A DNA stretch of 5,250 nt from an uncultured Alphaproteobacteria bacterium. GTDB lineage: Bacteria > Pseudomonadota > Alphaproteobacteria > Reyranellales > Reyranellaceae. Positions 1 through 5,250 of the stretch are shown here, piece after piece. Each line of letters starts with the position of its first letter. Positions within the stretch are counted from its first letter, which is position 1. The DNA is taken from contig CAIYWM010000834.1 of the NCBI GenBank assembly GCA_903929895.1, forward strand, positions 1 to 5,250, in the 5' to 3' direction. A model generated the notes under the pieces. It had not been told where the DNA came from, did not search any database, and worked only from the letters and a program-made list of their open reading frames with translations. Position numbers and translations under genes: made by a program.

Positions 1-1007
1 CCGCAGCGCCGGCAGCAGCGGCCAAGGCTCCTGAAGCAAAACCTGTCGAAAAGCCGGTGGCAGCGGCGCCCAAGCCGGCCGCACCAGCGGCTTCCTCCGG
101 CGGCACCCGCATCTTCGCCTCGCCGCTGGCCAGGCGCATCGCGGCGGAGAAGGGGATCGACCTCGCCGGTATCAAGGGCTCGGGCCCGAACGGCCGCATC
201 GTCAAGGCCGACGTCGAGAATGCCAAGCCCGGTGCCGCGCCCGCGGCAGCCCAGGTCCCGAAGGCCGCGGCCAAGGCATCGGCGCCGCCCGCCGGCGGCC
301 AGCCGGTGTTCGTGGCGCCCGGCGACAGCCGCGTGCCGCACACCAGCATCCGCAAGGTCATCGCCCGGCGCATGCTCGAGTCCAAGCAGACCGTCCCGCA
401 CTTCTACCTGACGGTCGACTTCGAGATCGACGCGTTGCTGACCGCACGCACGGCGATCAACGCCGTGGTCGAGAAGAAGGGCACCAAGGTCTCGGTCAAC
501 GACATGGTGATCAAGGCCTGCGCCAAGGCGCTGCGCGACCATCCGGAGTGCAACGCCTCGTGGACCGAGGACGAGATGATCCAGTACGGCGCGGTCGACA
601 TCTCCGTCGCCGTCGCCACCGATCGCGGCCTCATCACGCCGATCGTGCGCAATGCCGACATGAAGGGCCTGGCGCAGATCTCGATCGAGATGAAGGACCT
701 TGCCAGCCGCGCCAAGAGCGGCAAGCTGAAGCTCGAGGAGTTCCAGGGCGGCGGCTTCACCATCTCGAACCTCGGCATGTTCGGCATCCGCGACTTCGGC
801 GCCATCATCAACACGCCGCAGTCCATGATCCTGGCGGTCGGCGCCGGCGAGGAGCGGGTCGTCGTCCGCAAGGGCGAGATGGTCATCCGCAACATCATGA
901 GCTGCACGCTGGCCGTCGATCACCGCGTGGTTGACGGCGCCATGGGCGCGCAGTTCCTGCAGACGCTTAAGGCGTATGTCGAGCAACCCGCCGCGATGCT
1001 GGCCTAG
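1..1007 (+). CDS. pdhC: Pyruvate dehydrogenase complex E2, dihydrolipoamide acetyltransferase (5' partial)
   Basis: This is the E2 core of the cytoplasmic pyruvate dehydrogenase complex, which moves the acetyl group from lipoamide to CoA. The reading frame is open from base 3 with no stop, so the gene begins left of the window; the GTG at 57 lies inside an Ala/Pro/Lys linker and is not a start. In order I see that linker (3-107), a peripheral subunit-binding domain (108-218, beginning [12 protein letters not shown] and ending [12 protein letters not shown]), a second Ala/Pro linker (about 219-332), and the catalytic domain (333-1004). The active-site motif HRVVDG is intact, with His codon 921-923 and Asp codon 933-935. 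The stretch [20 protein letters not shown] is typical of PDH-type rather than 2-oxoglutarate-type E2, and the adjacent lpdA and lipA support this. The lipoyl domain(s) must lie upstream, so their number cannot be given. Other acyltransferase E2s (branched-chain) are less likely. Confidence 0.95.
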   Translation, partial: AAPAAAAKAPEAKPVEKPVAAAPKPAAPAASSGGTRIFASPLARRIAAEKGIDLAGIKGSGPNGRIVKADVENAKPGAAPAAAQVPKAAAKASAPPAGGQPVFVAPGDSRVPHTSIRKVIARRMLESKQTVPHFYLTVDFEIDALLTARTAINAVVEKKGTKVSVNDMVIKACAKALRDHPECNASWTEDEMIQYGAVDISVAVATDRGLITPIVRNADMKGLAQISIEMKDLASRAKSGKLKLEEFQGGGFTISNLGMFGIRDFGAIINTPQSMILAVGAGEERVVVRKGEMVIRNIMSCTLAVDHRVVDGAMGAQFLQTLKAYVEQPAAMLA

Positions 1008-1010
1008 GAG
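1006..1010 (+). promoter_or_regulatory. Ribosome binding site of lpdA (AGGAG)
   Basis: AGGAG sits 6 bases before the ATG at 1017 and overlaps the TAG stop of pdhC. It is the best Shine-Dalgarno match among the gene starts in the window. The overlap with the stop suggests that ribosomes finishing E2 can start E3 at once, in line with matched amounts of the two subunits (inference). Confidence 0.75.
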
Positions 1011-1016
1011 CACGTC

Positions 1017-2429
1017 ATGGCCGAAAGCAGTTTCGATCTCATCGTCGTGGGCGGCGGGCCGGGCGGCTATGTCGCCGCGATCCGCGCCGCGCAGCTCGGG
1101 CTCAAGACCGCGGTGGTCGAGCGCGAGCATATGGGCGGCATCTGCCTCAACTGGGGCTGCATCCCGACTAAGGCGCTGCTGCGCACCTCGGAAGTCTACG
1201 GCCTCATCAAGCATGCCGAGGCCTATGGGCTCTCGGTCAAGGACGTGTCGTTCGACCCGAAGAAGATCGTCGAGCGCTCGCGCAAGGTCGCGAGCCAGCT
1301 CAGCAACGGCGTCTCGATGCTGATGCAGAAGAACAAGATCACGGTGTTCGACGGCACGGCAAAGCTCGCCGGCACCGACGGGGCGAAGCGCAAGGTAGCC
1401 GTCGCGCTGAAGGACAAGAGCAACGTCACCCTGACCGCCAAGGACGTGATCCTGGCCACCGGCGCCCGCGCGCGCCAGCTTCCCGGCCTCGAGGCCGACG
1501 GCAAGCTGGTGTGGAGCTACAAGGAAGCGATGGTGCCGCCGGAATTCCCGAAGTCGCTGCTGGTCATCGGCTCGGGCGCGATCGGCATCGAGTTCGCGAG
1601 CTTCTACCGCACAATGGGCGCCGAGGTGACGGTGGCCGAGGTCATGGACCGCGTGCTGCCGGTCGAGGACGCCGAGGTCTCCGCCTTCGCCAAGAAGGCG
1701 TTCGAGAAGCAGGGCATGAAGATCCTGACCAGCGCCACCGTGTCGAACCTTAAGAAGGGCGCCAACGACGTCACGGCTACCATCACGGTCGGCGGCAAGG
1801 CGCAGGAGATAACGGTCGACCGCGTCATCAGCGCGGTCGGCATCGTGGGCAATGTCGAGAATATCGGTCTCGAAGGCACCAAGGTGAAGGTCGAGAAGAC
1901 CCACATCGTGATCGACCAGTGGGGCTTCACGGGCGAGCCCAACGTCTATGCGATCGGCGACGTCGTCGGCCCGCCCTGGCTCGCCCATAAGGCGATGCAC
2001 GAGGGCGTGCTGGTGGTTGAGAAGATTGCCGGCGTGAAGGGCGTTCACCCGATGAAGACCGAGAACATCCCGGGCTGCACCTACTGCCAGCCGCAGGTCG
2101 CGAGCATCGGCCTCACCGAGGCTGCGGCCAAGGCCAAGGGGCTGGAACTCAAGGTCGGCAAATTCCCCTTCATCGGTAATGGCAAGGCGATCGCCCTTGG
2201 CGAACCCGAGGGCTTCATCAAGACGATCTTCGACGCCAAGACCGGCGAACTTCTGGGCGCCCATATGATAGGCGCCGAGGTCACCGAGCTGATCCAGGGC
2301 TACAGCATCGCCAAGACGCTGGAGACCACCGAGGTCGAGCTGATGGCCACGGTGTTCCCGCATCCCACCCTGTCGGAGATGATGCACGAGTCGGTACTGG
2401 CGGCCTACGGCCGGACGCTCCATATCTAG
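1017..2429 (+). CDS. lpdA: Dihydrolipoamide dehydrogenase (E3 of the pyruvate dehydrogenase complex)
   Basis: This FAD flavoprotein reoxidises dihydrolipoamide on E2 and passes the electrons to NAD+. The product is 470 residues, the usual E3 length, with no extra N-terminal lipoyl domain. Visible motifs are the FAD-binding GGGPGG (residues 12-17) with Glu35 at the end of the fold, the redox disulfide in GGICLNWGCIPTK (Cys43 and Cys48), the NAD-binding GSGAIGIE (185-192) followed by Glu208, which favours NAD over NADP, the second FAD motif YAIGD (Asp315), and the C-terminal HPTLSE base pair His449/Glu454 that completes the active site across the dimer. The segment AVGIVGNVENIGLE is, from memory, characteristic of the E3 copy that travels with pdh genes in alphaproteobacteria, unlike the copy near the 2-oxoglutarate dehydrogenase genes. 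It starts 9 bases after pdhC and ends 6 bases before lipA. Confidence 0.97.
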   Translation: MAESSFDLIVVGGGPGGYVAAIRAAQLGLKTAVVEREHMGGICLNWGCIPTKALLRTSEVYGLIKHAEAYGLSVKDVSFDPKKIVERSRKVASQLSNGVSMLMQKNKITVFDGTAKLAGTDGAKRKVAVALKDKSNVTLTAKDVILATGARARQLPGLEADGKLVWSYKEAMVPPEFPKSLLVIGSGAIGIEFASFYRTMGAEVTVAEVMDRVLPVEDAEVSAFAKKAFEKQGMKILTSATVSNLKKGANDVTATITVGGKAQEITVDRVISAVGIVGNVENIGLEGTKVKVEKTHIVIDQWGFTGEPNVYAIGDVVGPPWLAHKAMHEGVLVVEKIAGVKGVHPMKTENIPGCTYCQPQVASIGLTEAAAKAKGLELKVGKFPFIGNGKAIALGEPEGFIKTIFDAKTGELLGAHMIGAEVTELIQGYSIAKTLETTEVELMATVFPHPTLSEMMHESVLAAYGRTLHI

Positions 2430-2435
2430 GCGATC

Positions 2436-3404
2436 ATGGACGGAACCCTCGACAAGCTTTCACTGAGCCGCGCGGAGCGCCACCCGGAGAAGGCCCACCG
2501 CCCCGACAACCCGATCCAGCGCAAGCCGGATTGGATCAGGGTGCGTGCGCCTAACTCGCCGGAATATGCCGAGACCAAGCGGCTGATGCGCGAGCTCAAG
2601 CTCACGACGGTGTGCGAGGAAGCAGCCTGCCCGAACATCGGCGAGTGCTGGAAGCAGAAGCACGCGACCTTCATGATCATGGGCGAGACCTGCACGCGGG
2701 CCTGCGCCTTCTGCAACGTGGCGACCGGCAAGCCGGGCGCGCTGAACCCGCACGAGCCGGCCAACATCGCCGAAGCCGTCGGCAAGCTGGGCCTCGGCCA
2801 TGTCGTGGTCACGTCTGTCGACCGCGACGACCTGGAGGATGGCGGGGCAGGGCACTTCGCCGAGGTGATCACCGCGCTGCACAAGTCGGCGCCTACGACC
2901 ACGATCGAGATCCTGACGCCCGACTTCATGCGCAAGCCCGGCGCCATCGAGACGGTGGTCGCGTCCCGGCCCGACGTCTTCAACCACAATCTCGAGACCG
3001 TGCCGCGGCTCTATCCGACCATCCGTCCCGGCGCGCGCTACTTCACCTCGTTGCGCCTCCTGTCGCGCGTAAAGGAGATCGATCCGGCGATGTTCACCAA
3101 GTCCGGCCTGATGGTCGGGCTGGGCGAGACGCGCGAGGAGATCCTGCAGGTGATGGACGACTTGCGCGCCGCCGACGTCGACTTCCTGACGATCGGGCAA
3201 TACCTGCAGCCGACGCCCAAGCACGCTGCGCTCGACCGTTTCTGGACGCCGGCCGAATTCGCCGAACTCGCCCAGATGGCGCGCGCCAAGGGCTTCCTGA
3301 TGGTCTCTTCCTCGCCGCTGACGCGGTCGAGCTATCATGCCGGCGACGACTTCGCGCGCCTAAAGGCCGCCCGCGTGGCCCAGCTAGAGCAGCTCAAGGG
3401 CTGA
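2436..3404 (+). CDS. lipA: Lipoyl synthase (radical SAM)
   Basis: LipA inserts two sulfur atoms into octanoyl groups already attached to E2 and related proteins, making the lipoyl cofactor. The product is 322 residues, normal for the family. The auxiliary iron-sulfur cluster motif C-x4-C-x5-C is Cys60, Cys65, Cys71; the radical SAM motif C-x3-C-x2-C is Cys86, Cys90, Cys93 (CTRACAFC). The C-terminal RSSYHA (297-302) carries the serine that in solved LipA structures ligates the auxiliary cluster. [13 protein letters not shown] and the GLGET stretch are also typical. The ATG lies 6 bases after the lpdA stop; the only Shine-Dalgarno-like bases are a weak TAGG at 2427-2430, so translation probably depends on coupling to lpdA. 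The sulfur source and the octanoyl transferase (LipB) are not in the window. No sign of truncation or frameshift. Confidence 0.98.
   Translation: MDGTLDKLSLSRAERHPEKAHRPDNPIQRKPDWIRVRAPNSPEYAETKRLMRELKLTTVCEEAACPNIGECWKQKHATFMIMGETCTRACAFCNVATGKPGALNPHEPANIAEAVGKLGLGHVVVTSVDRDDLEDGGAGHFAEVITALHKSAPTTTIEILTPDFMRKPGAIETVVASRPDVFNHNLETVPRLYPTIRPGARYFTSLRLLSRVKEIDPAMFTKSGLMVGLGETREEILQVMDDLRAADVDFLTIGQYLQPTPKHAALDRFWTPAEFAELAQMARAKGFLMVSSSPLTRSSYHAGDDFARLKAARVAQLEQLKG
3396..3400 (+). promoter_or_regulatory. Probable ribosome binding site of the RatA/Coq10-like gene (AAGGG)
   Basis: AAGGG lies in the last codons of lipA, 11 bases before the TTG start at 3412. The spacing is slightly long, so this is a modest call. 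It matters because it supports the unusual TTG start. Confidence 0.4.
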
Positions 3405-3411
3405 CGGCTTC

Positions 3412-3894
3412 TTGGCGACCCGTCATCAGGAACGGCGCGTCGTTCCGTTCCAGCCGCGGCAGCTCTTCGACTTGGTCGCCGACGTGCCGCGCTATCCGGA
3501 GTTCCTCCCGTGGTGCTTTGCCGGCCGCATCCGCCGGCGCGAAGGGCCCAACGTCGAGATCGCCGAGCTGGCGATCGGCTTCGGTCCGTTCCACGAGAAA
3601 TTCGTCTCGCGCGTCGAGCTGACGCCTGACGATCCCGAGGGCGCGCGCATCGTCACGACCGGCATCGAGGGGCCGTTCCGGCTTCTGAAGAGCCGCTGGA
3701 TCTTCAAGCCTCATCCCGAGGGCACGCAGATCGACTTCGAACTCGAGTTCGATTTCCGCTCTCTGCTGCTGCAGAAGACTGTGCAACTCCTGTTCGCCGA
3801 AGCCGTCCGCCGCATGGTCTCGGCCTTCGAGGCACGAGCGTCGCAGCTCTATGGTGCGCCCACGAAACCGGCCAACGCCAAACAGTCGTCCTGA
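3412..3894 (+). CDS. START/SRPBCC domain protein of the Coq10/RatA family
   Basis: The 160-residue product is one polyketide-cyclase/START-type domain, length and pattern as in the Coq10/RatA family: LFDLVADVPRYPEFLPWC near the N-terminus (residues about 18-35), IGFGPFHEKFVSRV in the middle, and a C-terminal helix ending MVSAFEARASQLYG (about 135-148), then a polar tail. In yeast, Coq10 binds ubiquinone and helps respiration; the E. coli relative RatA was reported to bind the 50S ribosomal subunit, hence database names as a 'toxin'. Here a quinone-related role is more likely (inference), given its place after pdhC-lpdA-lipA and the absence of a RatB-type partner next to it. The start is TTG: an in-frame stop at 3385-3387 limits the frame, no ATG or GTG occurs between it and 3412, and the next candidate starts fall inside the conserved domain. 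It begins 7 bases after lipA. No signal peptide or membrane segment is seen. Confidence 0.92.
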   Translation: MATRHQERRVVPFQPRQLFDLVADVPRYPEFLPWCFAGRIRRREGPNVEIAELAIGFGPFHEKFVSRVELTPDDPEGARIVTTGIEGPFRLLKSRWIFKPHPEGTQIDFELEFDFRSLLLQKTVQLLFAEAVRRMVSAFEARASQLYGAPTKPANAKQSS

Positions 3895-3942
3895 GCGCAG
3901 CGCCGCCCTTCGGGCGGCTCCGCTCGGACGACGGGTGTTTTT
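3885..3942 (+). terminator. Long imperfect hairpin with T-tract, probable operon terminator
   Basis: Three stacked stems can be read: GTCGTCC (3885-3891) with GGACGAC (3926-3932), GAGCG (3893-3897) with CGCTC (3921-3925), and GCCGCCC (3902-3908) with GGGCGGC (3912-3918) around a TTC loop. This gives 19 base pairs, interrupted by a bulged T at 3892 and a 4-by-2 internal loop. Five T (3938-3942) follow, five bases past the stem, as expected for a Rho-independent terminator of the plus-strand operon. The left arm overlaps the last codons and the stop of the RatA-like gene. Read on the minus strand the same hairpin follows the cinA stop, but only a weak TGTTT comes after it, so ending transcription in both directions is possible rather than shown. 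Confidence 0.75.
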
Positions 3943-3946
3943 GTCT

Positions 3947-4438
3947 CTACCGCTCCGCCAGCTTCGCCAGCATGGCCAGCGCGGTGATGACCGCGAGGCG
4001 GCGGATGGCGTCGCGGTCGCCGGGGAAGACGTGGCGTTCGGTCACCGGCTCGAAGCCCGCGCGGGCTGCGCCGAAATGGACCAGGCCGACGGGCTTCTCG
4101 GCCGAGCCGCCGCCAGGGCCGGCGACGCCAGTCACCGAGACGGAAAGCTGCGCGCCGGAGCGGGCGAGGGCGCCCGTGGCCATCGCTCGTGCCACCTGCT
4201 CGCTCACCGCGCCGTGGCTCACGATCGCGTCCCACGGCACGTCCAGCATCTCGCGTTTCGCCTCGTTGGAGTAGGTGACGAAGCCGCGGTCCACGACATC
4301 AGATGAACCGGCGATCGCGGTGAGGGCGGCGGCGATCAGGCCGCCGGTGCAGGACTCCGCCGTCACGACCTTGAAGCCGCGCTTGCGGCAGGCGAACAGG
4401 ACGTGCTCCGCGGCTTCCCGCATTTCGTGATCGAACAT
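3947..4438 (-). CDS. pncC: CinA C-terminal domain protein, predicted nicotinamide-nucleotide (NMN) amidohydrolase
   Basis: The 163-residue product matches the stand-alone CinA C-terminal domain (E. coli PncC type), which deamidates nicotinamide mononucleotide to nicotinate mononucleotide and so recycles NAD breakdown products. Hallmarks are TAESCTGGLIAAALTAI (residues about 26-42) followed by GSSDV, the FVTYSNEAK segment, HGAVSEQVARAMA, and the glycine-rich SVTGVAGPGGGSAEKPVGLV. The N-terminal molybdopterin-binding-like (COG1058) domain of full-length CinA is absent, and there is no room for it: ispDF ends 7 bases upstream. I chose the ATG at 4438, which gives the usual family N-terminus; a TTG at 4474 in the same frame would add 12 residues, overlap ispDF and lack support. 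AGGGAG lies 11-12 bases upstream, within the end of ispDF. The gene is often labelled cinA; a role in competence is not implied here. Confidence 0.92.
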   Translation of the reverse strand: MFDHEMREAAEHVLFACRKRGFKVVTAESCTGGLIAAALTAIAGSSDVVDRGFVTYSNEAKREMLDVPWDAIVSHGAVSEQVARAMATGALARSGAQLSVSVTGVAGPGGGSAEKPVGLVHFGAARAGFEPVTERHVFPGDRDAIRRLAVITALAMLAKLAER

Positions 4439-4445
4439 GTGCCGC

Positions 4446-5250
4446 TCAGCTCCCTGGCAGTTCCACGGTTGCAATGGCCTGGGCCGCGATGCCTTCGCGC
4501 CGGCCGGTGAAGCCCAATCCCTCGGTCGTCGTGGCCTTCACGCTGACCCGACCGGAGGCAACGCCGGCGATGGCCGCGATGCTGTTCACCATGGCGTCGC
4601 GATGCGGCCCGACCTTGGGGGCTTCGCAGACGATCGTGACATCGAGGTGAACGATGCGGCCGCCGCGCGTCGTCACGAGATCGACGGCGTGACGCAGGAA
4701 ACGGTCGGAGGAGGCGCCGCGCCATTGCGGATCGGAGGGCGGGAAGTGCTTGCCGATGTCGCCGGCGCCGATCGTGCCCAGCACGGCATCGGTCAGCGCA
4801 TGCAGCGCCACATCGGCGTCGGAGTGACCAGCAAGCGCATGGGTGTGCGCAATGGCGACGCCGCCCAGCATGACGGCATTGCCCGGCGCGAAGCCGTGAA
4901 CGTCGAAGCCGAGGGCGGTGCGGGTTTCCATGTGAGGCAAGGAGAGGTCGGCGGTGGTGGTGATCTTGCGGTTATCTTCGCTGCCCGCGACCATGACAAG
5001 CTTCAGCCCCGCCCGCTCGGCGACGGCGGCATCGTCCGTCAGCGCGGTCGCTTCGTCTGCGGCGAGCGACGCCGCTGCGCGGTGCGCCGCCAGCAGGCGC
5101 GCAAAGCGAAAGACCTGCGGTGTCTGCGCGCGCCACAGGTCGCGTCGCGGCACGGTTTCCGTGATCGCCTGACCCTCGCCGACACGCTTCAGCGTATCGG
5201 CGAGGGGAATGCCGAGGATGGCGCCGTCGATCCCGTCGGCCGAGGCGGCG
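4446..5250 (-). CDS. ispDF: Bifunctional IspD/IspF enzyme of the MEP isoprenoid pathway (5' partial)
   Basis: The fusion joins two steps of the non-mevalonate pathway: IspD (CTP transfer to methylerythritol 4-phosphate) and IspF (cyclisation to methylerythritol 2,4-cyclodiphosphate). The frame is open to the right edge, so the gene starts outside. The GTG at 5153-5151 is internal, because codons before it encode clear IspD sequence ([16 protein letters not shown]). The IspD remainder (about 5250-4945) shows [18 protein letters not shown] and [10 protein letters not shown]. After a very short linker the IspF domain starts near the Met codon at 4931-4929. It has the metal ligands Asp and His of GFDVHGF (Asp codon 4904-4902) and the His of VALHAL (codon 4802-4800), plus [24 protein letters not shown] and the C-terminal [13 protein letters not shown]. 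All look intact. IspE, which acts between these two steps, is not in the window. Such fusions are common in alphaproteobacteria. The cinA/pncC gene follows after 7 bases. Confidence 0.96.
   Translation of the reverse strand, partial: AASADGIDGAILGIPLADTLKRVGEGQAITETVPRRDLWRAQTPQVFRFARLLAAHRAAASLAADEATALTDDAAVAERAGLKLVMVAGSEDNRKITTTADLSLPHMETRTALGFDVHGFAPGNAVMLGGVAIAHTHALAGHSDADVALHALTDAVLGTIGAGDIGKHFPPSDPQWRGASSDRFLRHAVDLVTTRGGRIVHLDVTIVCEAPKVGPHRDAMVNSIAAIAGVASGRVSVKATTTEGLGFTGRREGIAAQAIATVELPGS
4450..4455 (-). promoter_or_regulatory. Ribosome binding site of the cinA/pncC gene (AGGGAG)
   Basis: On the minus strand AGGGAG stands 11 bases before the ATG at 4438, just before the TGA stop of ispDF (4448-4446). 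Its position inside the upstream gene fits translational coupling and favours the ATG over the upstream TTG at 4474. Confidence 0.5.

Noticed and set aside
57..59. GTG as the start of the E2 gene.
   Set aside because: The frame is open upstream to the window edge with the same Ala/Pro/Lys linker composition, and an E2 without its lipoyl domain would not work.
219..332. Ala/Pro-rich low-complexity stretch as a DNA repeat.
   Set aside because: It has no regular period at the base level and is the normal flexible linker between E2 domains.
2460..3338. Long antisense open frame (292 codons) opposite lipA.
   Set aside because: Composition is Arg/Gly/Val-rich as expected of the complement of a GC-rich gene, there is no recognisable domain, and lipA with all its cysteine motifs explains the region.
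2612..3622. Long open frame on the plus strand (336 codons) crossing the lipA/RatA-like boundary.
   Set aside because: It lies in another frame over two clear genes, its translation is rich in Arg, Ala, Gly and Asp without domain motifs, and long chance frames are expected in GC-rich DNA.
3849..4306. Open frames on both strands over the cinA/pncC gene.
   Set aside because: They are out-of-frame shadows with Arg-rich or Ala-rich translations and no motifs; the CinA-type protein accounts for the conservation.
4439..4474. TTG at 4474 as the start of the cinA/pncC gene.
   Set aside because: It would overlap ispDF and add 12 residues not typical of the family; the ATG at 4438 has a binding site and the usual N-terminus.
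5151..5153. GTG as the start of the IspD/IspF gene.
   Set aside because: The codons before it, up to the window edge, encode well-conserved IspD sequence in the same frame, so the gene is cut by the window.

Overview
The window is a GC-rich, densely coded stretch of a bacterial chromosome. The gene content and order point to an alphaproteobacterium. The markers are a PDH-type E2 and E3 followed directly by lipA and a Coq10/RatA-like gene, then a convergent stand-alone CinA C-domain gene and a fused ispDF. This order is familiar from rhizobia and relatives, as recalled from general knowledge rather than a search. The genus cannot be fixed from the sequence alone.

Left part (1-3894, plus strand): four genes run in one direction with gaps of 9, 6 and 7 bases, so they look like one operon. 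They are the 3' part of pdhC (pyruvate dehydrogenase E2; its lipoyl domain lies left of the window), lpdA (dihydrolipoamide dehydrogenase, E3), lipA (lipoyl synthase) and a START/Coq10-like gene annotated in databases as RatA family. The logic is tight: lipA makes the cofactor carried by E2, and E3 reoxidises it. The fourth gene probably acts in quinone handling, which would link it to respiration of the NADH that the complex produces.

Middle (3885-3946): a long imperfect hairpin, starting inside the last codons of the RatA-like gene and followed by five T, separates the two convergent gene groups. It is the only sizeable non-coding structure here.

Right part (3947-5250, minus strand): ispDF (5' end beyond the right edge) is followed after 7 bases by a short cinA/pncC gene. 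The first supplies isoprenoid precursors through the MEP pathway; the second is a predicted NMN deamidase. They look translationally linked.

All six genes are recognisable housekeeping genes with their key residues intact. I see no mobile element, CRISPR array, RNA gene or evidence of an undescribed system. The points worth a second look are the terminator/repeat-like hairpin, the forced TTG start and doubtful 'toxin' label of the RatA-like gene, and the operon linkage of lipoate synthesis with its target complex.
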